From Phylloscopus collybita (Eukaryota; Chordata; Aves; Passeriformes; Phylloscopidae), in assembly GCA_027886175.1 (NCBI GenBank), contig JAJNNQ010000023.1:7457001-7521000 (forward strand): a DNA stretch of 64,000 nucleotides, given 5' to 3'. Made by a program: the position numbers and the translations under genes. Under the pieces are notes generated by a model. It had not been told where the DNA came from. It saw only the letters and a program-made list of their open reading frames with translations, and searched no databases. Below, piece after piece: positions 23,317 to 33,300 of this stretch (position 1 is the stretch's first letter; each line of letters opens with the position of its first letter).

Positions 23317-23437
23317 GGGAAAAATTCCCAACAGGTCAAAGCAATAAAATAAAAGCAGGAAGAAAGAAGAACAAAGGCAGTGAGGGGATAAGATTCTGCT
23401 CCTGTGACTGCCAACCACTTAATGATAAAAAACATTA
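23317..23437 (+). repeat. Local duplication, copy B
   Basis: Second copy of the 22592-22705 segment, about 725 bp away. Identity in the central 60 bases is near perfect by eye, so the event is younger than the 3.3/5.1 kb pair. The A18 tract sits on its left side, the wrong side for a plus-strand poly(A) retrocopy, so a DNA-level duplication is favoured. Confidence 0.93.
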
Positions 23438-24597
23438 AAAATAGTGATAAAATTGTGCTGTGAACATCAGATTTGTTGCTGATAGTCCCTGCACGGGGAG
23501 AGGTCACCACAGGAGGGTCAAATTCACTGATGATTTTTAAAATTCCATTTCTGGGGGCAATTTGGGCAGCTCTGGGGGAGCAGAAGAGCAACACTCCCTG
23601 AGGTATCTGAAAAACCCAAATCCCCTCAGCCACTTGAGGAATTTCTGCTCTTTGCAGACTTTGTTGTAGCCCTTCAACTTCCCCCAGGACAGTGAGCCCT
23701 TACTTGGGTGTTTTCACCGGTGTCTTAAGATTTTTGGTTGCTTTTCTGGACTGAAATTCCTTGGAATTTACTGGGCTATGCATCCCGTGCCCCTCTCAGA
23801 CCACAGGGAACTACAGACCTGCTGGCTCAGCTGCTACCTCCCAACCCAACGACCCCAGGCTCCTCAAAACCAGAGGACAACTCAGAATTCTTAAACGTAC
23901 AGAAATTTCTGTGCGCGGCGTCAGGTACGTGTTTCCCCCCTTTCCCCCGAAAAAAACCGTCCTCTGGAGGGATGCAAATGCATGCAAAGGAACCCCAGCA
24001 ATCCATCTCCACAGTCCACTTGGATGAGGCAGGAGGATCTCTCCGCCCACGGGGTGTTTGAGTTGAAAGCAATCCCACAGAACGGGAGGAAGGTGGGCGA
24101 CTCGCTTGGACTCCTCAGTATTTCTTTTACACAGCATGAATTTAGCTGAGCACACATTTTGAAGGGCTGCTCTGAGGCTGCTGCTGAGGGCTCTGCCAAA
24201 CCCCTGAAATAACTCACCAACGTCACGGTCTGAGGGATGGCTGAGCTGCCTCTGCTCCGTGCTGCCTTGGAAAGAGGGATCTGGGCCTGGTGAAAGCAAC
24301 ACTTTTAATGTGGGCACACGAGCAGGGCAGAGCAGAGCAAGGAGCCCTCAGATTATTTCAACAGCAGTTGGGCTGGTGTTTGTGGAAACCCAGTGGTGGG
24401 CATGAAACAATGAGGACATTCTTGTGGCTGCGAAGCTTTCCTTTTCTGTTCTTCCCACTTGTTTAGCTGGGTGAAAAGAAGTGGGAATAACCTTCATTTT
24501 TAAAAGAACAGATGTGTTTTAGAAGCAGTGGTTTCTTGCTCCCGGCCATAGGGGAATGAGGAGCTGCCAGCTCCTGAGGATTGCCAGTTTGTGTGTG
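23438..24597. other. Unannotated sequence
   Basis: About 1.1 kb with no recognised element. Frames on both strands (168 codons on minus at 23811-24317) overlap heavily and lack domains. Confidence 0.5.
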
Positions 24598-24990
24598 AAC
24601 TGTGTTTTCTGTCTTGTTTTATATGAGTTAAAGGACAAAAGTGGATGATTTTATCAGCTTTAAACACTTCCTAAAGATGCTGTGCTTTCTGTCTTGTTTT
24701 ATATGAGTTAAAAGGCAAAAATGGATGGTTTTATCTGCTTTTTTTTCTCTCGAGGTGTTTGGGCAGCTGTTTTTCAGTCTTTCCTCCTAAATAAGCCCTG
24801 CAGATACCTGCAAGTCCTTCCTGACCAAACAACTCCGAAAGATGCTGTATTTTCTCTCCTGCTTTGTGAGTTAAAGGACAGAACTGGATGGTTTTATCTG
24901 CTTTCTTCTCTCGAGGTGTTTGGTAGGTGCTTGTTTAAATTTTTTTTTCCGGCACAAGCCCTGCAGATCCCTGCAAGCCCTGTGGCTGAG
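24598..24990 (+). repeat. Three-copy tandem repeat, 165-bp period
   Basis: Full copies begin at 24676 and 24841 (GATGCTGT), 165 bases apart. A shorter first copy (24598-24675) has only the left part. Shared words are GTTTTATCTGCTTT, CTCTCGAGGTGTTTGG and AAGCCCTGCAGAT-CCTGCAAG. Because 165 is a multiple of three, one frame stays open through the array and makes a 177-codon frame (24721-25254) with an internal repeat. It is not considered a gene. Confidence 0.88.
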
Positions 24991-27000
24991 CAGGAAGGGG
25001 GGATAACTCCCGTTATTCCCCATGGGAGCACAGCGCATCCCTCTGGGCTATATGGCAAGGTGGATTTACACCCACCCCACAGCCAGGCTGGCCGTGGAGA
25101 GCACAAGTGCCCTTTGCAGGCTTGTCCTAACTGTGCTGATCAAAGCTCCCATCCATCCCCCCAGCCCCGGCAGCTGCCCAAGACCCGCATGGCCCTGATG
25201 GAGTCACGGCTCCAAACCCAGGCAGAACCGGGCAGAGGAACAAACAGAACGTGATAGGTCCCACCCTGAGCCCCACCCCGAGCCCAGGGGAGGCTCTGCC
25301 CACGGCTGGGGTGAGCTTCGATGTAGTGTGAGGTCACTGCCAGGTTGGCTTTGAGGACCAGGATGGCTCGTGGGGTTTTGTCTGGAGAAAAAAGCCCTGC
25401 GGTGACAATCTGGGGGGGCTGTCAGGGCTCCAGTGAGGATCTGCAGGAGAGGAAATGGGAAGTGGAAATGGAAATTCCCAGTGTGAGCAGTACAGGGTTC
25501 AGATGTGGCTGATAACACCCGGCATCTTTTCCAGAGGAAGACTCTGACTGTCCTGAGCCAAAAAGCTGCAGGGCAGGAAGGTTTCCATGTTGTATTTGTG
25601 CTTGGAGATCAAACTGGGCTGTTGATTTCTCCTCTGCTGCCATCTGAGTGACACTGTGCCTGTTTGAAAATATTTTCAAAAGGTTCCTCATCATAAAAAA
25701 ATAAACTGCTGTTGTTTGGTAACAAATCTAAGAGGATCCTGCACAGAAAGGAAAGGGAGTAAATGAGCCCTTTCCTTGTAATTACTGATAATTGTTGCTC
25801 ACATTTGAAAGCAAGAAAACATGCACCAAGTCTTAAATGAATGTGGCTTTCTGTGGTGCCTGGGTAGTTGCAAACAAGTACTGAAGGAGGTACAAGAGAT
25901 AAATCTGGAAGTCTCCTTCTCCAGTTATGACTTTGATAAGAAAAATTTGAAGCCAGAACCACTTCAGGTGAATTTTGCTGATCCTTTAGCACAATACATC
26001 CCAGTAACTACAATCCCTGCTCTCTGGAACTTCCAGAGGCTGAGGACCAAGGTTTCAATGACAACACAGAACAGTGGAATATGGTGCTCTTGGTTGTTTC
26101 CTCCAAGAAGCTGCCTCTCCTTTTGTTCCTCGTGAGAACAATCGACCACCACAAAAGCACAACCTGAAGTTCAATAGCCCTGTAGCTCCAAATTGTGTCT
26201 GTTACTGTGATGAACATAAAAACCATCTGAAATCCCCTTTTTTGTGAACACTGGAGCACCAGCTCCAGGCAGGGCACGCCAAGAAGGGTTCACCAGCAAA
26301 ACTCAAGCACACAAATTCAGATCAGTGGCTGAGGCAGAGAGGGACTTGAGTTGGGTTTATTTTCCTGCACTTTGGCTACCAAAAAATGAAATATCTTGTC
26401 CAAACCAATCACCTAAACTCTGTAATTAATGGAGGAGACACAGCCAGCAAACAATTCAGCCCTCTCAGGGGCACCTAAGGGTGATTCAGCCTCCCTGGAT
26501 CATCAGGGGACTCTACAGAGCTGGGCTGGGCCAGAGCCATCCCACAGCACCCCGTGCCCGCTGCTGTGTGACATCCTGCAGTGCAGGTAGGAAACCACCC
26601 TGGGCTGGGGATTCTTCATCTTCTCTTCTGCAGTGATCCAAACCCCACTGAGATAAGCAATCCTTGTGAGCCCAGTGCCAGCTTGGCAGAGCTCACACTC
26701 CTCATCCTCTCTTGGCCCTGGGGCCAGCAGGGCTTTGAACCCAGCTGGTGAAATAAAGTCTGGGGACAACCCAGGTGGGCTTTTATTCTCTTGGGAAAAT
26801 GGGAGCACATCAGCTGAAGTGCCACAAAGAAAAAAAAAAAAAAGGCCACTTGGGGAAGAAAGTTTGGATGGGTTGGATGTCAAACACAATAGGAAAAATC
26901 ACCTAATGGAAGGACCTATAGAAATTAATAATTAATCTCTCAACACCGAGCAGCTGCACGAACAGGTCTCCAGTGGCTGCCAAGAGGTGGCAGAACCCGG
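24991..27000. other. Unannotated sequence
   Basis: No element was identified with confidence over these 2 kb. A 104-codon plus frame (25821-26135) and a 127-codon minus frame (25609-25992) overlap each other; neither shows a domain I can name. A14 lies at 26830-26843. Confidence 0.45.
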
Positions 27001-28090
27001 GCAGATTTGTCCTGCAATCACAGCAGAAGGGTGGGGCAGAGTCATTATCGCTGCCCCAAGCGGCTGAGGAAATATATCTCTGTCATTCCTGCTGTCGTGA
27101 CAATGGCAAAGACGTGCTGGGCATTTCCTGGGGGAAAACAGCACCGGGATTTCTGCCTCACGAAAGGAAGGCAACACTGAGAGGCAGAAATCTCCATAAT
27201 TCCGTTTATTTTACGAACAGCCCTTTGCTCCTGGCTGCTCTGCCAGGCCCGCAGAGGGCTCTGAGCCGGGGCAGGCAGCAGAACACCAAAGTTCCCTGCA
27301 GGACACAGGTACCCCAGCCAGCATTGCTGGAACAGACACCTCCCAGCAGCAGCCAGATGTGGTATAGACTCACTGAGAGAGATATTTCTGTCTCCATTCG
27401 GCACGTTGGAGTTTGTGCTGAGCCCTGCAGGAGGGCACAGAGCTGAACTGGCCTGGGACCCTCCCAAGTGTGGCGCTGCCTGTGCCAAAGTCCTTGGAAG
27501 CCCTCATCCCTCTGGACAGCACGCAGATGCTCTGGAAAGGTGACCTCAGCTCTCTCCAGAGAGAGAGAAATTTCGGAAACGCAGCCGAGACAGCTCTCAG
27601 CCTCCCCCACCCACTGATACCGTGACAATCCGCAGCTATTCCCGTGGAAAGCATCCAGCGGGAAAAAAAAACAAAACAACAAAACACCCTCCCTTGAAAA
27701 CAAACAAAAACAACTGCAACCGCAGCGGGCTGGGAGGCAGTGAGGGATTAGAGCAGCGCATGACTCTCTTTTCCCCGACACTTCTCCCACTCACAGATGC
27801 TGAATGGGATCCCAGTCTCCTGCTCGGCTCTGCTCGCTGTCAAACCCTCGGAAAAAGGGGCTACTGCAGCTCTTACATTTCGCAGGCTCTGCTGCCCTGC
27901 CAGCTCACACCTTCTAAATCCCCGCTCTATTTCCATCGGGGTGGGGCAGGCAGAGCCGGGCAGGGATTTTTTCTAGCGAAGCTGCCTGCTGCCACCGCTT
28001 GATAGCAGCGAGCTTTGCACGGCTCGGCCCCAGGCTCCTCGGCGAAGTGGAGTGTTGAATTGTGTGCCGGCCTGCGGTGCTCAACGAGCA
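27000..28090. other. CpG-bearing, GC-richer patch
   Basis: CpG is clearly more frequent here than in most of the window, most of all at 27580-28090 (for example CGCAGCGGGC, GCTCGGCTCTGCTCGCTGTC, CACGGCTCGGCCCC, GTGCCGGCCTGCGGTG). Frames of 194 and 147 codons on minus overlap in different registers and look like products of GC content. It may be an unmethylated regulatory region or the first exon of a non-coding RNA. No TATA box, start codon context or splice donor argues for a specific gene. Confidence 0.3.
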
Positions 28091-28100
28091 AAGGAGAGTG

Positions 28101-28121
28101 CTGCTGCTGCTGCTGCTGCTG
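28101..28121. repeat. (CTG)7 trinucleotide repeat
   Basis: Seven perfect CTG units at the edge of the CpG-bearing patch. Not in a supported reading frame. Confidence 0.95.
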
Positions 28122-28275
28122 AAATGCACCCAGAATATAAACTGGGATTTATGTCCACCCTGGGAAAGAAAGAAGAGTAAAATAGGGCCAGGCTGTAAAT
28201 GCAATCTCTCAAATATCCCATGAACATGCATGTGATGATCAGATCAGCCACTCCATTATTTTAATTTACATTATT

Positions 28276-28370
28276 CTTCCCTTCCCTTCCCTTCCCTTCC
28301 CTTCCCTTCCCTTCCCTTCCCTTCCCTTCCCTTCCCTTCCCTTCCCTTCCCTTCCCTTCCCTTCCCTTCC
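28276..28370. repeat. (CTTCC)19 pentanucleotide microsatellite
   Basis: Nineteen perfect five-base units, 95 bp, all pyrimidine on the plus strand. It is the most regular array in the window. Pure polypurine/polypyrimidine tracts can form triplex DNA and are likely to vary in length between individuals. Confidence 0.98.
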
Positions 28371-28587
28371 CTCTCTGTTCATTTTTTTTTTCCATTCTGA
28401 TGATTGCCAAAGTTATCCACAAGGATGAAGACAGCTGGAATTGCTACAAGAAAATTTGGGGGCAGGGAACCACGGAAGGTGTGGTGCAGGGTGAGAAGCA
28501 CTGGAAGCAGCGAACAAACTGATGGGTTGTTTTGTTTTCATGTTTTTGGCATTTTCAATGATGGAGCCATCCAATGAGTTGTGGTAC

Positions 28588-28619
<32 letters not shown>

Positions 28620-28626
28620 CCATCAT
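28588..28626. repeat. (CAT)n microsatellite
   Basis: Ten perfect CAT units, one CAC, then two more CAT. It lies 25 bases before a CR1 fragment. It encodes an Asp run in one minus frame but no gene is supported. Confidence 0.97.
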
Positions 28627-28650
28627 CTCTGGATATGAAGGAGTGGAATG

Positions 28651-28779
28651 CAGCAATTGTGGCTGCCCCATCTCTGGAAGTGCCCAAGGCCAGGTTGGAG
28701 TGACCTGTTCTGAAATGGTCCCCATGGCAGGGGTGGGGTGAGGTGAGGTTTGGGCTCCTCCCAATCCAACCATTCCATG
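28651..28779 (+). mobile_element. CR1 LINE 3' end fragment
   Basis: Sense CR1 UTR: TTGTGGCTGCCCCATCTCTG, GAAGTGCCCAAGGCCAGGTT, GGTCCCCATGGCAGGGGTGG, CCAATCCAACCATTCCATG. The AGTGGAAGGTGTCC block is missing, so there is an internal deletion, and the tail has only one octamer-like word. Confidence 0.85.
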
Positions 28780-31700
28780 CTCTGGGCCTGCTGGGGCTCC
28801 GCCTTCCCCCAGACACTCAGCCCAGCCTGGGATGCAGAACCAGGACGGAGCTGCTCTGTGTCCCAAATCCATTTCGGAACCACCATTCAGCTGCTGGTGC
28901 CCCTCACGTACCAACTGTGCATCCTCAGGCACTTTTTGGACATTTTCTCACCTCAGCCTTTGCACAGGCTGCCAGAGGAGGTCTGGGAATCATCTCCCAC
29001 CATCCTGGAGCTGCCTCTGCTGGCTCTGCAGGACCCACCTCTGCTCTGAAGGATGTTTCTGGTCCCATTGCTCTCCACGAAGCTCTGAATCTTAGACAGC
29101 CCTGCTAAGACGATGATCTAAACTGACCTAAATTCCAGGTCAAGCAAAATTTAGGTTAATTTCACTGATGTCATTTTAAAATTTTAATTGGCATAAACCC
29201 TCTGGGGCAGGGATTTTTCCAGGGAGTGCGTGTGCAAGTTAAATTCACTGATGGAGGCTCACGCCGCCACTGAAATCCTGATTCCCAAACTTCTTCATAT
29301 TTACCTGTTTTGCCTTCAGATCAGGGTGTTTCCTTCCTATAAATTCTGGGGGAAAAAATAAAAATATGAGGCACCAAGGCTCCAAAGAGGGGACACAGAG
29401 AGGGTGATGCTAAAAGAGTCCTGCCAGGAGCAGCCATTCCTGCAGATTGAAAGATCAGGAAAACATAAATGCAAACAGAGAGCCCATTAAACTCTGGTGG
29501 AAAAAATGGAAGCCCTGGAACATCTCCAATATAATTAAAAAGCAGTCCAGGACTGGAGTGATTCTGTGTTTGTTTTCTGTCCATTTTTCATGGTTTGCTC
29601 ATTGTCACTTTGAACTCTTCCAATATCATTAATACAGCTGACCAATGTTATTTCTAAGAAAAATATTTTCATTAAAAAAATAAAAAAGGTATAAAAGGAA
29701 TATAATAAATAATAATAAAAAAGGAATAATTTTTCTGAGTGTGGTGATATATCGCTGAAATAGTCCTTTTTCTACAAACGATTGACTTTTTTTTTTAAGC
29801 CATGTTTATTGAAAAACTTACTAGAAATACTACCAAATCAATTAATTACATGTGTAATACTTTTATTTCACAGAACCCATTGGAAAGGAGTGCAGAGCAG
29901 GGCCATCTGTGACAGGATAAATCCAAGCAGCGCAGCTTGTGGGAGCACAATAGTTCATGTCTGAAGGGTTTGAGTGGTTCTAACAATCATCCCAAAAATC
30001 CACACAGTTTCCAGGATGGGGACTCAAGTATGTGCTGAAGAGGAGGAGCTGCTCAGCAGAGCTTTGTCCCAAAAGGGCATCTCTGAGCTCCTGTTCCTGG
30101 AATTGTTAGGTGGATGGACTCTTCTTTCCTATCTCTCCACCCATGTTCCTCATTTTCCCGTCTCCAACAAAAAATTGGCACTGAACACCCCCAAATATCC
30201 CCGTTTTAACCCTTTGGGTGCCATGCTTTTATCTTATGCATGCTCTATTCCACCTCTGGACTAATTAAACTCCTGAAACTTTCTCCAAATTAATCTCATG
30301 GGAAGATTGAGAGGATAACAGGAGACTGAGACACGTTGGGATGGACAGGCTGAGCTTCCAGGACCCCCAAAATCTGGACAAGGAGATGGGGACAGACCCA
30401 GACTTGCCAGGGCAGAGCGAGGTGGGGCAACCCTAGGTAATTCCGGGATTAGGTGCGGCCAGGGAAAAGAAAACTGAGGAGCAGCTAGAAAATGACAAAC
30501 AGGGGATGGATTGTGAGGGGTTTAGGGGGGAAAGGAGGTTCCTCAGTGTTAAAGAAATACGCTAATCACAGTAACAGCTTCATCTTGTGCGTAATTACAA
30601 CCCCGCTTTTCCTTTGCTCCCCCACCCTGGCAGAGGTTAATTTTGTGTGTGCACATTCGATATTCCCTTGCCAGGGACATGGGGCACTTATTGACACAGA
30701 TGCAGAGCACTTGAAGCCGGGAGGGGAGGGGGCAGGGCCCAGGGAAGCTCTGGAGCCAGGACCCAGGGCCCAGCCCCATGGCGATGGTAATTTGTGGTTT
30801 TTCCTCCAACGTTTAGTAGCCACAAAGAAGCCTTAGAAATTTCTGGTCAGAACCAGGACTCCTCTGTTCCTCTGCAGACGAAACACTGAGCCCTTACACT
30901 CCAGCCCAATAAATATTTCATCTGGTTTGGAGGGAGAGGGGGTGGAGCCAGGCAGAAATTGTGTTTCACTAATGCAAATGACAGCTCAGACCCTCCAAGA
31001 GCCAAAACATGCCTTGCCTCCCACCCCTAAGTGTGGGCTGGGGCACAGGGGGGCTGTGAGGACAGGGACAGATGAGGCCAAGGTGATTTGGGCACTGCTC
31101 TGGACACCAGTGACACGTCCACGGGGCTCCCCTGGAAAAGTACAATGAAGCAGAGAAGACCCAGCAGGAACTGAATGTGCAAGATGTTACACAGAGAGGA
31201 GACTCAGAACCAAAGCAGGTCTGGAAACATCTCAAATGCATGAAGAGACAGAAAGATAAGTTTAAAACACGCTTTGCTCTGCGCTCCTGATCAATAAGCA
31301 GTGTACAGATTTCTGATAATGCACTTATTTCACCTCCTCCCATTTTAATCTTTGTTAATCAGGTTTTTGGTGCCAAGTTGGAGCATTGCCTTAAATCTGA
31401 TCCTCCCTCCTCACCCTGCTGAAGACACTGCCCTGGTTCCAGCAGACCTTGTGATAGTGACCAAAGAGAGGGGGGGCAATCTTTGGAAGAGTCTGGACAC
31501 GATCATTCCTTTGGGAAGTCCTTGGGATGCAAAGCACAGCCTCAGGATTCCATCCAGGAGGAGAAAAAATTAATTAAAAATGAAAATTTTAATTTTCTAT
31601 ATTAACACAGCAACCTGAAAAAAATTCCTGAAAAGTAAGTCATGCATCCAATCATTCCAGTCAAATCAGCTGTGAAAAAGAAAGGGTTTGAAACCAAGAC

Positions 31701-32312
31701 ACAGAGTTAAGTAAAATCTCCAAGAGTTGTTGAACTGGAAGGGAGAAGAAAATCCAGACCTGCTGAATCCAAAGCTGAGGAGAGATGGACATGGGAATTT
31801 GTAGGAGGGTTGCGTTCCCATAGCCCACAAGCAGTCCAAGGAATAAATCAGGGGCAGAATTTATTTAGGGCAGGGCTCTGATCTCCTGTAAGTGCTTTTA
31901 AGGCTGAAGGGAAATGCCCACATGGCTCTCCTGTCGCTGCCCTCTGAGGGATTTATATCCAGCTTTTAAGAGTTGTTCTTGAGAGAAAGATTTAATTCCT
32001 GTCCCAGCCCATCCCAACCCTCTGTGGCTGATAAAATTCAGGGTATGCTGGAAGTTTGGAGTTTACAGGAGGCAATCCTGTAATTCTGGAGAGCTCCAGC
32101 TGCTCTCCACAAGCCCATCAAACTCCATGGCTCCATAGACAACTTCCACAACAGGAAAATCACAACCCCACAAAATCCAGTCAAAGACAAATATTCAGGA
32201 ATAGAAACGAATGCTCTGCAATCAGGGGAGTAATCTCTCTGTAAATGACACTGCTAATACCCCCCAAAGATTTAATGTTTTATCCTTTATTTAAACTCCA
32301 ACTGGAGTTTGG
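28780..32312. other. Long unannotated region
   Basis: About 3.5 kb with no clear repeat or gene. It includes an AT-rich, A-rich stretch at 29665-29725. Frames up to 124 codons lack domains. Confidence 0.5.
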
Positions 32313-32377
32313 ATTCACAGAATCATTGAGATTAAAAAAGACCTCAAGATTGAGTCCAACTGTGATTGATAACATGA
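32313..32377 (-). mobile_element. CR1-type LINE terminal fragment, antisense
   Basis: The plus strand reads TTCACAGAATCATTGAGATT, AAAAAAGACCTCAAGATTGA and GTCCAACTGTGATTGATAAC. This matches the antisense end of the CR1 subgroup that carries a GGAAAAGACCTC word instead of GGAAGGGACC. The copy is short and old. Confidence 0.7.
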
Positions 32378-32819
32378 AGGTTAAACAAGTTGGCATCTGG
32401 TTTGGTTTGATGCTGATACCATTCCTGATTTACCAGCTTATCAATTATTCCTCACAGGAGCCAAAATATATTAAATTTCTACCAACTGCAAACAGAAAGT
32501 GGAAATGGTCATAAAGAGACCACCAAGTTTCATTATCTGAACTTGTAAAAAAAGTATGAACAGAATGGAAAATGTTCAGAAACCTGAATAAAACTCAGTG
32601 GTTCAGCTCAGTGATTTTTAACTGCCTTTCGAAAAAACTTCCAGATTGACAAGGTGACAAGAAAAAACAAACCTTGCCCATATTCCCTCAGTTTGAGGGA
32701 GTTAAGAGATATCTAATGGAGCAGGGAAAGTGATTATTATATTTTAAATACTGGATTTTAATACCGATGGGGCATCTCAAATGAAACGAAAAGCAAGGCT
32801 TTGGAAATAGACATTACTG

Positions 32820-33300
32820 CGAAAATTCACGAAAAGCTGCAAATATCAGCCTGCTTAAAATGATAATAAATCAGCCCAGATCCCAAAGCGTATTTATTAT
32901 GCTTGGAATTAGCAACAATAAAACCAAAGCTCCTGCACTGGCCGCGGTGAAAGCAAATGGAAATGAAATTAACTCCACGGTTCGGTTTCGCACTTTGCAC
33001 ACTTTCAGATTTTTGGACGCCCAAGGCGCTCCTGAGGTTCCCCCGGCTGGAGGAGCTGCTGTGGGTGGCAGTGGGGGGCAGCTGGGTGTTTTTGGGCAGG
33101 TGGAGGCCATCCCGGCGGGCTCCCAGCGCCCCCAGCGCTCCCTCCGCCTGCTCCCGAGGGAACGTAACATGTCCAGCGTGTCCTGGAGCTGAGGTCACCC
33201 TGATGCCTCCTTGGCTCTGCATTTTTCAAAGCCAGAGTGGTTTCAGGATCCGTGAATAACTCTCCAATGAAGCGGTTCCAAAAATACACCCGCATTTTCA
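32820..33300. other. CpG-bearing, possibly conserved element
   Basis: CpG dinucleotides survive in AT-rich text (ACTGCGAAAATTCACGAAAA, CAAAGCGTATTTATTATG, CACGGTTCGGTTTCGCACTT) and then in a GC-rich half (33010-33180, for example CATCCCGGCGGGCTCCCAGC). The frames on both strands (about 100-131 codons) overlap and look spurious. Composition suggests a regulatory or conserved non-coding element; alignment would decide. Confidence 0.35.

Noticed and set aside
24721..25254. 177-codon plus frame with internal repeat
   Set aside because: Created by the 165-bp tandem repeat; no family recognised.
27206..27790. 194-codon minus frame in the CpG patch
   Set aside because: It overlaps other frames of similar length and its length is explained by GC content. 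No domain.
28101..28121. (CTG)7 as a coding polyglutamine or polyleucine tract
   Set aside because: It is not inside any supported reading frame.
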